From the NCBI GenBank assembly GCA_964519895.1, contig CAZFLE010000016.1, positions 1 through 64,000 of the forward strand: 64,000 nucleotides of DNA, given 5' to 3'. Within the stretch, counting starts at the first letter, position 1, and each line of letters starts with the position of its first letter. The notes under the pieces are model-generated. The model did not search any database, was not told where the DNA came from, and worked only from the letters and a program-made list of their open reading frames with translations. The translations under genes were made by a program, and so were the position numbers. Of the stretch, positions 51,982 to 59,468 are shown piece after piece. The stretch comes from CAYFPX01 sp964519895 (GTDB lineage Bacteria; Myxococcota_A; UBA796; CAJQPC01).

Positions 51982-52611
51982 TTGCGCAGACGCCGTCGCC
52001 ACCCCAATGAGATGCCCAACCGCAAGGATGAGCCCCGCGTCAACCATCGCATCCGAGTGCCTCGGGTCCTCGTCATCGACGAAGAAGGCAACAAGCTCGG
52101 GGAGTTCCTGACGCCCGACGCCATGAACCTGGCCAAGGACCGCGGTCTCGATCTGGTCGAAGTCGCCCCCGATGCGCGCCCGCCGGTGTGCCGGATCATC
52201 GACTACGGCCGGATGAAGTACGAAAAGAAGAAAAAGGACGCGTCGGCCAAGCGGAACCAGAGCCAGGTCCAGCTCAAGGAACTGAAGCTCCGCCCCAAGA
52301 CCGACCAGCACGACTTCAACGTGAAGCTCAACCACGCCCGCCGCTTCCTGTTGGACGGCAACAAGGTCAAGGTCGTGGTGCGGTTTCGCGGTCGGGAGCA
52401 CGCCCACAAGAACATCGGCGTGAAGCGCTGTCACCAGCTCCACAAGGCCCTCGGCGAGCTGGCGTTGATCGAGCTGCAGCCCCGCATGGACGGCGCCATG
52501 ATGGTCATGATCATGGCCCCCAACAAGCGCTACCTGGAGAGCCTGGCCAAGCCCGAAGGCGACGCCAGCCCCGACCCGGCGTCACCGGACACGGCCACCG
52601 AGACCGCCTGA
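51982..52611 (+). CDS. infC: Translation initiation factor IF-3
   Basis: 209 residues. IF3-N domain with RVNHRIRVPRVLVIDEEGNKLGEF, DRGLDLVEVAPDARPPVCRIIDYGRMKYEKKKK, then the IF3-C domain (KELKLRPKTDQHDFNVKLNHARRFL, KVVVRFRGREHAHKNIG, MMVMIMAPNKR). The C-terminal tail after about 190 is Asp/Pro-rich. The start is probably TTG at 51982, because AAGGAGAG lies 8-10 nt upstream; the later ATG at 52012 has no ribosome binding site. A rare start codon on infC agrees with the autoregulation known in E. coli, where IF-3 discriminates against its own AUU start. Confidence 0.93.
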   Translation: MRRRRRHPNEMPNRKDEPRVNHRIRVPRVLVIDEEGNKLGEFLTPDAMNLAKDRGLDLVEVAPDARPPVCRIIDYGRMKYEKKKKDASAKRNQSQVQLKELKLRPKTDQHDFNVKLNHARRFLLDGNKVKVVVRFRGREHAHKNIGVKRCHQLHKALGELALIELQPRMDGAMMVMIMAPNKRYLESLAKPEGDASPDPASPDTATETA

Positions 52612-52634
52612 GCCCCCGAGACCGCCCCTGAGCG

Positions 52635-52659
52635 AGCCCGTGCGCCCGTCGCGCGGGCT
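52635..52659 (+). terminator. Hairpin between infC and rpmI
   Basis: A 10-bp stem (52635-52644 with 52650-52659, one G-T) with a CCCGT loop, followed by TGTTATGT. It lies in the infC-rpmI gap, where L20-controlled leaders occur in other bacteria, so it could be an attenuator rather than a full stop. Confidence 0.5.
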
Positions 52660-52709
52660 TGTTATGTCTCGGGGCCCTCTGCCCCATCCTCCAAGCTGCC
52701 GAGCAGAAC

Positions 52710-52907
52710 ATGCCGAAGATGAAGACAAAGCGAGCGGCCGCCAAGCGGTTCAAGCTCACCGGAACCGGCAAGGTCAAGTTCAACCGCGCCAAGCGCCGCC
52801 ACATCCTCACCAAGAAGAGCGTGAAGTGGAAGCGCCAGGCGCGCCGGCCGGGCATCCTGGCCCCCGGTGACACCCGCCTCGTCAAGCCCCTCATCCCCTA
52901 CAAGTAG
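52710..52907 (+). CDS. rpmI: 50S ribosomal protein L35
   Basis: 65 residues, full length. It begins MPKMKTKRAAAKRFKLTGTG, then KVKFNRAKRRHILTKKS and ends VKPLIPYK. It is a structural large-subunit protein in the conserved infC-rpmI-rplT order. The start ATG at 52710 is fixed by the family N-terminus. Confidence 0.96.
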   Translation: MPKMKTKRAAAKRFKLTGTGKVKFNRAKRRHILTKKSVKWKRQARRPGILAPGDTRLVKPLIPYK

Positions 52908-52972
52908 ACCCACCCCCCAACGACCCGCCGCTACCGCCCCCTGGGGCTGGGACCCGGTCCGAAGGAGTCGAC

Positions 52973-53332
52973 ATGGCCCGCGTCAAGGGTGCGCTGAACC
53001 GCAGCACCCGCAAGAAGAAGCTCTTCAGCAAGTCCAAGGGCTTTCACGCCGCTCGGAACAACACCTTTCGCCAGGCCCACCAGGCCGTGCTCAAGGCCGA
53101 GTCGTACAAGTACGTCGGCCGCAAGCAGCGCAAGCGTCAGTTCCGGCGTCTCTGGATCGTGCGCATCAACGCGGCGCTGGGTCCCCATGAGCTCAAGTAC
53201 AGCCGCTTCATCCACGGCCTGAACCGGGCCGGGATCGAGCTGGACCGCAAGGCCCTGGCCGACCTGGCGCTGAACGAGCCCGATGCCTTTGCGGCCGTGG
53301 TCGACCAGGCCAAGGCGGCACTGGCCGCATAG
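52973..53332 (+). CDS. rplT: 50S ribosomal protein L20
   Basis: 119 residues. It begins MARVKGALNRSTRKKKLFSKSKGF, followed by the 23S-binding long helix (ARNNTFRQAHQAVLKAESYKYVGRKQRKRQFRRLW) and the C-terminal domain VRINAALGPHELKYSRFIHGL, which in E. coli also represses rpmI-rplT translation. The ATG follows AAGGAG. Confidence 0.96.
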   Translation: MARVKGALNRSTRKKKLFSKSKGFHAARNNTFRQAHQAVLKAESYKYVGRKQRKRQFRRLWIVRINAALGPHELKYSRFIHGLNRAGIELDRKALADLALNEPDAFAAVVDQAKAALAA

Positions 53333-53337
53333 GCGAA

Positions 53338-53796
53338 GTGGGCGGCATGCTGCTGGCGCTGACCGTCCTGGGCTGCAACCAGGACGACCTGACCTATGAC
53401 CAGGTCAACGCGACGGACGACGTCGTGGCGATCGAGGTGGGCGCGGAGCTGTTGCCCGCCGTCACCCTGGAGCTGCACAGCAGCACCGGCCAGGTCGTCA
53501 TCGGCCAGGTCACCGTGGATCCCGGTGGCGGCCCAGCCGACACCGAACACGAGGTCTTCGTCGACATGGACGACGACTACGTGGGCCTGGTGGACCATGC
53601 CTCGGTCGAGACCGAGTCCGACGGCCGCGGCTCGCGGGCGTTCGACATGGACCCGGACTCCGCCGAAGAAGGCCTGTTCAAGTTGGTCATCGTCTCGGTG
53701 GCCGAAGAAGGTGAAGCCAGGACGGACAGCTTCACCATCCAGCTGTGGGAGCTCATCGAAGACGACGACCTCCTCAGCTTCCTCCCTGGCGGATAG
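53338..53796 (+). CDS. Small acidic lipoprotein
   Basis: 152 residues. A short hydrophobic start (MLLALTVLGCNQDD) places the lipobox Cys at residue 13 from the GTG at 53338, or 10 from the internal ATG at 53347. The mature part is strongly acidic and beta-rich (TVDPGGGPADTEHEVFVDMDDD). Not recognised. It takes the position between rplT and ihfA that pheS and pheT hold in many proteobacteria, with gaps of 5 and 37 bp. Confidence 0.65.
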   Translation: MGGMLLALTVLGCNQDDLTYDQVNATDDVVAIEVGAELLPAVTLELHSSTGQVVIGQVTVDPGGGPADTEHEVFVDMDDDYVGLVDHASVETESDGRGSRAFDMDPDSAEEGLFKLVIVSVAEEGEARTDSFTIQLWELIEDDDLLSFLPGG

Positions 53797-53833
53797 ACAG
53801 CCCGTGCCAAGCAACCAGGACAGCGCCCGCACC

Positions 53834-54118
53834 ATGACCAAGTCCGATCTCGTGGAACGCATCCACGAAGAGGTCGGATTCTCGAAAAAGGAAGCCAGCG
53901 AGCTGGTGGAGTGCGTGCTCGAGATCGTCAAGTCCGCGCTCGAGAACGGCGAGAAGGTCAAGATCTCCGGCTTCGGCAACTTCGTCGTGCGCCAGAAAGA
54001 GGCCCGCAAGGGCCGCAATCCCCAGACCGAGAGCCCGATCACCATCCCGGCCCGTCGGGTGCTGACCTTCAAGCCCTCCCAGGTGCTGCGGGCCGCCCTC
54101 AACGACGGCCAGGGCTGA
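53834..54118 (+). CDS. ihfA: Integration host factor alpha-like DNA-binding protein
   Basis: 94 residues of the HU/IHF family: MTKSDLVERIHEEVGFSKKEASELV, KISGFGNFVVRQKEARKGRNPQT with the intercalating Pro region ITIPARRVLTFKPSQVLR. Position before a MerR-type gene and after rplT is the conserved IHF-alpha context. It bends DNA as a dimer. The ATG at 53834 is the family start. It overlaps the next gene by 1 nt (TGATG). Confidence 0.92.
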   Translation: MTKSDLVERIHEEVGFSKKEASELVECVLEIVKSALENGEKVKISGFGNFVVRQKEARKGRNPQTESPITIPARRVLTFKPSQVLRAALNDGQG

Positions 54119-54519
54119 TGGCCGACAGCGACGCCGCCCTGCCGGGCAAGCTCTATTTTCGCATCGGCGAGGTGGCGGAGCTGGTGGGCGTTGAGCCCCA
54201 CGTGCTCCGGTACTGGGAGACAGAGTTTCGGATGCGGCCGCACCGCAGCAGCAGCGGCCATCGGCTCTACCGCAAGAAGGACATCCAGCGCTTCCTGCGC
54301 ATCCGCAAGCTCCTCCACACCGAGGGCTTCACCATCGCTGGGGCCCGCAAGGCACTGAGCGAGGGCGAGGGCAAGCCCGGCGCGGCCAGAGGCGGGGTCG
54401 GCGTGGACCTGGACAAGCTGCGCGACGCTGCAGTACGCATCGAAGGGCTGCAGCACCAGCTCCAGGCGTTGCGAGCCGATGTGCTGGCAGGGCCATTTGT
54501 GGGGTCCGAGAGCGACTGA
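54118..54519 (+). CDS. MerR family transcriptional regulator
   Basis: 133 residues. Winged helix-turn-helix YFRIGEVAELVGVEPHVLRYWETEF at about 13-37, then RPHRSSSGHRLYRKKDIQRFLRIRKLLHTEGFTIAGARKAL, and a short coiled coil. It has no Cys-rich metal site. It is of the type that regularly follows ihfA in proteobacteria, with unknown effector and targets. Confidence 0.9.
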   Translation: MADSDAALPGKLYFRIGEVAELVGVEPHVLRYWETEFRMRPHRSSSGHRLYRKKDIQRFLRIRKLLHTEGFTIAGARKALSEGEGKPGAARGGVGVDLDKLRDAAVRIEGLQHQLQALRADVLAGPFVGSESD

Positions 54520-54690
54520 GGGCCGCAGCCGGCGACCCGTGAGGAGAAGAGCGGCGCTGGGAGACCCAACGCCGCTCTTGCATGGTCGGGGCGACTGGAT
54601 TCGAACCTGAGTCCGTACCGGGCACTTGGGCATGTGGCGAGCGCTGCGAGCCGCAGGGCTTAGTGCCCGTAGGACGTAAAGCAAGGCCCG
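54518..54690. repeat. 173-bp tandem repeat, unit 1
   Basis: Identical by eye to the next unit. In minus-strand sense it contains an 83-nt spacer, then the last 25 nt of tRNA-Pro (T-loop to CCA), then the tRNA terminator hairpin (54547-54579) and 30 nt more. The first two bases overlap the merR stop codon. Confidence 0.9.
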
Positions 54691-54863
54691 GAGGGCCGCA
54701 GCCGGCGACCCGTGAGGAGAAGAGCGGCGCTGGGAGACCCAACGCCGCTCTTGCATGGTCGGGGCGACTGGATTCGAACCTGAGTCCGTACCGGGCACTT
54801 GGGCATGTGGCGAGCGCTGCGAGCCGCAGGGCTTAGTGCCCGTAGGACGTAAAGCAAGGCCCG
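54691..54863. repeat. 173-bp tandem repeat, unit 2
   Basis: Second full copy, directly abutting unit 1. It carries the same tRNA-Pro 3' segment (54756-54780) and hairpin (54720-54752). Confidence 0.9.
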
Positions 54864-54953
54864 GAGGGCCGCAGCCGGCGACCCGTGAGGAGAAGAGCGG
54901 CGCTGGGAGACCCAACGCCGCTCTTGCATGGTCGGGGCGACTGGATTCGAACC
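54864..54953. repeat. Partial third repeat unit, merging into tRNA-Pro
   Basis: The first 90 bp of the repeat unit. Identity stops at 54953, inside the T-arm of the intact tRNA-Pro gene, where the real tRNA sequence continues instead of the 83-bp spacer. Confidence 0.9.
54893..54925 (-). terminator. tRNA-Pro terminator hairpin
   Basis: Stem AAGAGCGGCG/CGCCGCTCTT (10 bp) plus an inner 4-bp TGGG/CCCA stem after one mismatch. It begins 3 nt beyond the tRNA CCA end on the minus strand and is followed there by a pyrimidine stretch CTCCTC. Confidence 0.7.
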
Positions 54954-55005
54954 AGCGACCCCCAGACCCCCAGTCTGGTGCGCTACCAGGCTGCGCTACG
55001 CCCCG
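54929..55005 (-). tRNA. tRNA-Pro (anticodon GGG)
   Basis: On the minus strand: acceptor CGGGGCG/CGCCCCG, D-arm GCGC-AGCCTGGTA-GCGC, anticodon arm CCAGA-CTGGGGG-TCTGG with anticodon GGG, variable GGGTC, T-arm GCTGG-TTCGAAT-CCAGT (one G-T), discriminator A, and encoded CCA. It reads CCC and CCU. From 55006 to 55126 I see nothing beyond possible promoter sequence for this tRNA and the next gene. Confidence 0.95.
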
Positions 55006-55126
55006 TCGACCAAGTGCCAGCGCGAGTAACGACACCGCCGTGGCGGGGCAAGGCCCCCGCCGGAACCGCCAGGAGCGACTCTCCCGCCTCCGCGGCATCC
55101 ACAGCTGACCGCTATCTTGGACCCCG

Positions 55127-56914
55127 ATGTCGCTGCTCCCCCTGCTGTTCACCGCCTGCACCTGGGCCCCGACACCGTGCAAGGCGCCGCAGCCGACCGG
55201 CCACGACCCGATCATCCAAGACGGCTACCTGGACGTGAACACGTTGCAGGTCCTGGGCGGGGCCGGCTTCCTGGTGCACCTGCTGGACCTCGCGGTCGAC
55301 GACCAGGCCGGCCGGCTCCATGGCGTGGGCTCCGGCGGGTACTGGGTCTTCGAGGCGGATGGAACGGGCTTTGTCGACCACATCGGGGGCTTCCTCGAGG
55401 CCGGCACCGACACCTATGATCGGGTGGCCGTGCTCGACGGGGGCGTCGTCGCCGTGCTCGACCGCAGCACGGGGGACACCGCGCTCGACGCCTCGGGCGA
55501 GCGCTTCAACGGCGTCCGTCTCCTCGACGTCCAGGACCCCCAGGACATCACCCAGATCGGGGCCATCACCCTGACGGACATCGCCAGCCTGGTGGCCCAC
55601 GACGGCGTGCTGACCGTGCTGCGACACAGCGGCATCCTCCAGACCTACGACGTCACGGCGCCATCGGCGCCCGCGCTCCTCGCCGAGCTGACGGGCCTGG
55701 GGGCCCCGCGGGCCCTGACGCCACCCGATCCCCAGGGCATCAGCCTGGTCGCCGATGCCCTGGATGGGCTGATCGTCGTGGACCTGTCCGACCCCCGCAC
55801 GCCGGAGCAGCTGCACACCGTGCCCACCCAGGGCGGCGCGATCGACGTGTCCCGCACCGTCGACCAGGCCTTCGTGGCCCTGGGCTCCAAGGGCGTGGAG
55901 ACCTTCTCGCTGGCCACAGGCGAGCCGGCGTCCCTGGGCCTGACCCCCGTGAGCGGAACCGCCACCCAGGTCGCGGCGGCCGACGGGCTGGTGTGGGTGG
56001 CGGTCGTCGATGGGGTCGCGACCCTGCGCCAACAGGGCGACGGTCCGGCGACGCCCCACGGCTTCGAGGCCACCGACCGGTTCTCCCTGTGCGTCGAGTC
56101 CATCCCGACCCGCTTCGGCGCCGCCTATGGCTGCGCCTGGTCGGACCTGTTCGTCTTCCAGGCAGACGGCGGCGTCAGCGCACCCCAGGCCGTCCTGTCC
56201 ACCGAGTCACTCAGGCTGGCCCCCGGCGTCGAGACCGCCAGCGTGTCTGTCAGCAACGGGGGCGGGGCCGAGCTCCTGATCACGCAGCTCGACAGCTGGG
56301 CGAGGGATCTGGACGCCAAGGCGCCGGCCGATCCCCTCGCACCGGGGGCCACCGCCACCCTGACGCTGGACTTCCCCGGCGGCTTCGACCGCGATCTCAC
56401 GGTCTGCATGGCCAGCACGGACCCAGGGGAGGGCGTCCAGACCCTCTCGGTGGGAACCGGCGACGACGTGGCGACCCTCGAGGTGGGCGAGGCCGCCCCG
56501 GACTTCTCGCTCCCAGACCTGGACGGCATCTGGCACACCCTGTCCGACTACCGGGGCATGCCCGTGGTGCTGGTCTGGTTCGCGACCTGGTGACCGATCT
56601 GCCCGTCCGAGGTCTCGGACATCCAGCACAGCATCTGGGAGGCCTACGGAGGCGACGTCATGGTCCTGGCCATCGCCCCCGACGACCAGCTGGCCTACGT
56701 GGAGGCCTTTCGCGACGAGCTCGGCTTGACGATGCCGGTCCTGTTCGACGAGGGAGGCCGGGTCCACGCCGCCTGGGACGTCGAGCAGGCCTATGCCGAC
56801 ACCTTCTACCCCCAGGACTACGTGATCAGCCCGTCGGGAGACGTGGTCTACGTGTCCAATACCTACGAGCCCGAGCGGCTGGCGGAAGTCCTGGACGCCC
56901 TGCTCAGCCCTTGA
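55127..56914 (+). CDS. Selenocysteine-containing redoxin-domain lipoprotein (UxxC), TGA readthrough
   Basis: 595 residues if the in-frame TGA at 56591-56593 (codon 489) is read as selenocysteine. The N-terminus MSLLPLLFTACTW is a lipoprotein signal (Cys11). Residues about 35-330 are LVIVD/propeller-like repeats (LLDVQDPQDITQIG, YDVTAPSAPALLAEL, VVDLSDPRTPEQLHTV). Residues 360-440 look like a beta-sandwich. From about 452 a TlpA/AhpC-type redoxin domain begins (GEAAPDFSLPDLDGIWHTLSDYRG, VVLVWFATW). The next codons are TGA-P-I-C-P-S-E, so U-P-I-C takes the place of the CxxC redox motif. The fold then continues in frame (VMVLAIAPDDQ, MPVLFDEGGRVHAAWDV, DYVISPSGDVVY). A hairpin fits a bacterial SECIS. 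The alternative is a nonsense mutation or truncated protein. Confidence 0.85.
56591..56620 (+). promoter_or_regulatory. Bacterial SECIS-like hairpin directing Sec insertion
   Basis: TGA at 56591-56593 is followed 11 nt later by the stem GTCCGA/TCGGAC (56605-56610 with 56615-56620), closed by the apical loop GGTC (56611-56614). The E. coli fdhF SECIS has the same GGUC loop on a short stem at nearly the same distance: 17 nt between TGA and loop here, 18 there. A lower CTG/CAG pairing is possible. Confidence 0.8.
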
Positions 56915-57284
56915 GGGCGTCGATCGCTTCGCGGGCGGCCTGGCGAACCTCGGGCTCGAGATCGTTGAGCCGGGCTCGCAGTGCCGGGATGCTGCCTTTG
57001 GCGCGCAGGTCCTCCAAGCCCCTGCAGGCCTCGGCCCGCACGGAGGGAGAGGGGTCGTCGAGCGCCGCGGTCACGGCGGGGATCGCGGCCTTGTCGCCAC
57101 TGAATCCCAGCAGTTGCACGGAGTAGAAGCGCATCAACACAGCGTCACGGGACTGGGCGTAGCACTCCTGCAGGTCGGGGATGGCCTCGCCGCGATCGAA
57201 CAGCACCGCGTCGTAGGCGGCGTCCCGTTCCTCCGGGTCGCCCTCCTGGATTCTCTTGAACAGGTGCTGATACCGCGTCCGCAT
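56904..57284 (-). CDS. HEAT-repeat protein
   Basis: 126 residues. Three helical HEAT-like repeats are visible: YSVQLLGFSGDKAAIPAVTAAL, VRAEACRGLEDLRAKGSIPALRARL and VRQAAREAIDAL, resembling PBS-lyase-type HEAT repeats used for protein binding. The N-terminal MRTRYQHLFKRIQEGDPEERDAAYDAVL is also helical. It is soluble and converges on the selenoprotein gene with an 11-bp overlap of coding ends. Partner unknown. Confidence 0.78.
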   Translation of the reverse strand: MRTRYQHLFKRIQEGDPEERDAAYDAVLFDRGEAIPDLQECYAQSRDAVLMRFYSVQLLGFSGDKAAIPAVTAALDDPSPSVRAEACRGLEDLRAKGSIPALRARLNDLEPEVRQAAREAIDALKG

Positions 57285-57372
57285 GCGCTTCTACCCGCTT
57301 CCGCCGCGAGCATAACGCCGGCGGCTGCGCCTGCCCTGCGTTGTCGGTGACTCCGCGATAACGAACCCGCAA

Positions 57373-58155
57373 ATGCGCATACTTGTCTCCAACGACGACG
57401 GGATCTTCGCTGCAGGGCTGCCACCGCTGGTCGGTGCGTTGGAGGCCCTGGGCGACGTTCGGGTCGTGGCGCCGGCGTCGGAACAGTCCGCGTCGTCCCA
57501 CGCCCTCACCATGCACAGTCCGCTCCGTGTGCGAAAGCACCGCGAGGGCTGGTTCTCGGTCTCGGGCACGCCGGCGGATTGCGTCTACATGGCGATCAAC
57601 CACCTGCTGCCCTGGCGGCCCGACCTGGTCGTCTCGGGCATCAACCGCGGCGGCAACCTGAGCGAAGACGTGCACTACAGCGGCACGGTCGCCGCGGCCC
57701 GGGAAGCCTGTCTGGTCGGCATCAAGGGTCTCGCGGTGAGCCTGCACATCGACTGGGGTGCTCCCAACGACCCCCGCACCTGCTGGGAGACCGCCGCCGC
57801 CCTGGCCGCCCGGGTCGTGCCCGACGTGGCGGCCAACCAGATCCCCGGGTGCCGCCTGTTCAACCTGAACGTGCCGGACCTGCCTCTGGACCAGGTCAAG
57901 GGCATCCGCCTGTGCCGCCTGGGCCACCGCAACTACAAGATCGACGTCACGGAACGGCGGGACCTGAGGGGCAAGCGCTACTACTGGATCGGGGGCAACC
58001 ACGAGTTCTTCGATCCCACGCCGGGCACCGACGGGCCCGCGGTCGAGGACAGCTGGGCCAGCCTGACCCCGATGCGGGTCGACCTGACCGCCGACACAGC
58101 GCTGCCGGCGATGAGCGGCTGGGACAGCGTGGACGAGTCGCCATTGCTCGGATGA
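57373..58155 (+). CDS. surE: 5'/3'-nucleotidase SurE
   Basis: 260 residues. The N-terminal RILVSNDDGIFAAGL carries the metal-binding Asp8-Asp9. SASSHALTMHSPLRV, SGTPADCVYMAINHLL and VVSGINRGGNLSEDVHYSGTVAAAREA are SurE signatures. It dephosphorylates nucleoside monophosphates in stationary-phase survival. The 88-bp gap upstream (57285-57372) must hold its promoter, but no convincing boxes stand out. Confidence 0.94.
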   Translation: MRILVSNDDGIFAAGLPPLVGALEALGDVRVVAPASEQSASSHALTMHSPLRVRKHREGWFSVSGTPADCVYMAINHLLPWRPDLVVSGINRGGNLSEDVHYSGTVAAAREACLVGIKGLAVSLHIDWGAPNDPRTCWETAAALAARVVPDVAANQIPGCRLFNLNVPDLPLDQVKGIRLCRLGHRNYKIDVTERRDLRGKRYYWIGGNHEFFDPTPGTDGPAVEDSWASLTPMRVDLTADTALPAMSGWDSVDESPLLG

Positions 58156-58165
58156 ACCAGCCCTC

Positions 58166-58186
58166 GCGCTAGCGCGACGCTAGCGC
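58166..58186. terminator. Bidirectional hairpin between surE and exoD-like
   Basis: A perfect 9-bp stem (58166-58174 with 58178-58186) built on the palindrome CGCTAGCG, with a CGA loop. It lies between convergent genes, and its last base touches the exoD-like stop codon. No T-tract. Confidence 0.55.
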
Positions 58187-58857
58187 TAGTCCAGGCCCAG
58201 CCCACCCTTGATCATCGGCTTGAGCTGGGTCTCCACCGCCTCGACGCCTTGGGTGACCACGAAGTACAGCGCGGCGATGCTGATGCCGGCGGCGACGGGC
58301 GCCAGGACCAGGCCGGCCGCAAGGGCCAGGCCGTCCTCTTCCAGGATGCCGGCCGCCAGCACGAAGATGACGAAGCTCGGCGCGGTGTTCGTGAGCGGAA
58401 TCGGCAGGGTCATGGAGCACGCCATCGCGATGATGATCACTGCAATGGCCGCCAGGAAGGCGCGATTCCGCGCGAGCCCGCTCAGCCGTGGCCGGACCAG
58501 GAATTCCACCAGGCGCAGCAGGCCAGCGCCCTTGTCCAGCGAGAATGCCAGCAGCTTGTAGCGGACCGACCGCGACCGGAACCGGTCGGGCAGCCAGGGC
58601 ACCTGACGCCCGACCAACATCTGCCCACCGAGCAGGATCATCAGGATGCCGAAGGGCGTGGCGTAGCCGGGCGCCGGCAAGGGCAGCGCCGCCGGCAGGG
58701 CGAGCACCATCAACAGCAGCCCGAAGCCCCGATCGCCGATGCGGTCGACCAGGTCGCCCACGGTGCAGTCCTGGCCCTCGAGGCCGACGATGAAGGCCCG
58801 GAGCTCCTGGGAGAGACGTCCGTGGCCGGCGGTCGCAGGGGCAGCATCGGTGCTCAT
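58186..58857 (-). CDS. ExoD-family exopolysaccharide synthesis protein
   Basis: 223 residues. The soluble N-terminal region includes LSQELRAFIVGLEGQDCTVGDLVDRIGDRGFGLLLMVLALPAALPLP, which is the ExoD signature, followed by three or four membrane segments (FGILMILLGGQMLVG, FLAAIAVIIIAMACSMTLPIPLTN, FVIFVLAAGILEEDGLALAAGLVLAPVAAG). ExoD is needed for normal exopolysaccharide production and alkaline tolerance in Sinorhizobium; the exact role is unknown. Start ATG at 58857. Confidence 0.85.
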   Translation of the reverse strand: MSTDAAPATAGHGRLSQELRAFIVGLEGQDCTVGDLVDRIGDRGFGLLLMVLALPAALPLPAPGYATPFGILMILLGGQMLVGRQVPWLPDRFRSRSVRYKLLAFSLDKGAGLLRLVEFLVRPRLSGLARNRAFLAAIAVIIIAMACSMTLPIPLTNTAPSFVIFVLAAGILEEDGLALAAGLVLAPVAAGISIAALYFVVTQGVEAVETQLKPMIKGGLGLD

Positions 58858-58927
58858 CGGGGGCGGAGCCTAACGCAGCCTCTCAGGGCCGTCGCAGGTT
58901 ACGCTGCCGGCCCTTCCAGGAGGCTCC

Positions 58928-59455
58928 ATGTCGGACCTGATCGAGAGCGTCAAGGCCACCATCCGCGACGTGCCGGACTTCCCCAAGCCGGGCATCCTCT
59001 TCAAGGACATCACCCCGGTGCTGGCCGCGCCGGCGCTGATGCAGGGCATCACGGATCACTTCGCCGGCCGGTTCGGCGACGCCGGAATCGACGCGGTCGT
59101 CGGCATGGAGTCCCGGGGCTTCATCTTCGGCACGCCGCTGGCCATGGCCCTGAACGCCGCCTTCGTGCCGGCTCGCAAGCCCGGCAAGCTGCCGTGGAGG
59201 TCCATCGGCTGCGAGTACGCCCTGGAGTACGGCACCAACCGGCTCGAGGTGCACACCGACGCGGTCGCGCCCGGTCAGAAGGTCCTCATCGTCGACGATC
59301 TGCTCGCCACCGGCGGCACGGCCGAGGCCACGGGCAAGCTGGTCGAGCAGCTCGGGGGCGAGGTCGTGGGCTACGCCTTCGTCATCGAGCTGGGCTTCCT
59401 CGACGGCCGCGCCAAGCTGGGCGGCAAGCCGGTGGACTCGCTCGTCATCTACTGA
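58928..59455 (+). CDS. apt: Adenine phosphoribosyltransferase
   Basis: 175 residues. Motifs: IRDVPDFPKPGILFKDITPVL, GMESRGFIFGTPLA, ARKPGKLPW, YGTNRLEVH and the PRPP-binding VLIVDDLLATGGTA. It converts adenine and PRPP to AMP in purine salvage. The ATG follows AGGAGG. A membrane-protein gene follows 13 bp later in the same direction. Confidence 0.96.
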   Translation: MSDLIESVKATIRDVPDFPKPGILFKDITPVLAAPALMQGITDHFAGRFGDAGIDAVVGMESRGFIFGTPLAMALNAAFVPARKPGKLPWRSIGCEYALEYGTNRLEVHTDAVAPGQKVLIVDDLLATGGTAEATGKLVEQLGGEVVGYAFVIELGFLDGRAKLGGKPVDSLVIY

Positions 59456-59468
59456 GCCCGGGACCGCC

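Noticed and set aside
54518..54953. CRISPR array
   Set aside because: Units are 173 bp and directly abutting, and contain tRNA sequence; there is no short repeat-spacer alternation and no cas genes.
54582..55108. Short open frames repeating GATGFEPESVPG and GRLDSN-type peptides
   Set aside because: These are translations across tRNA 3' ends in the repeat units, a known type of spurious protein, not real genes.
56660..56914. Separate 84-residue gene starting at an internal start codon
   Set aside because: It is the in-frame continuation of the redoxin domain after the recoded TGA; there is no ribosome binding site and the fold would lack its first strands.
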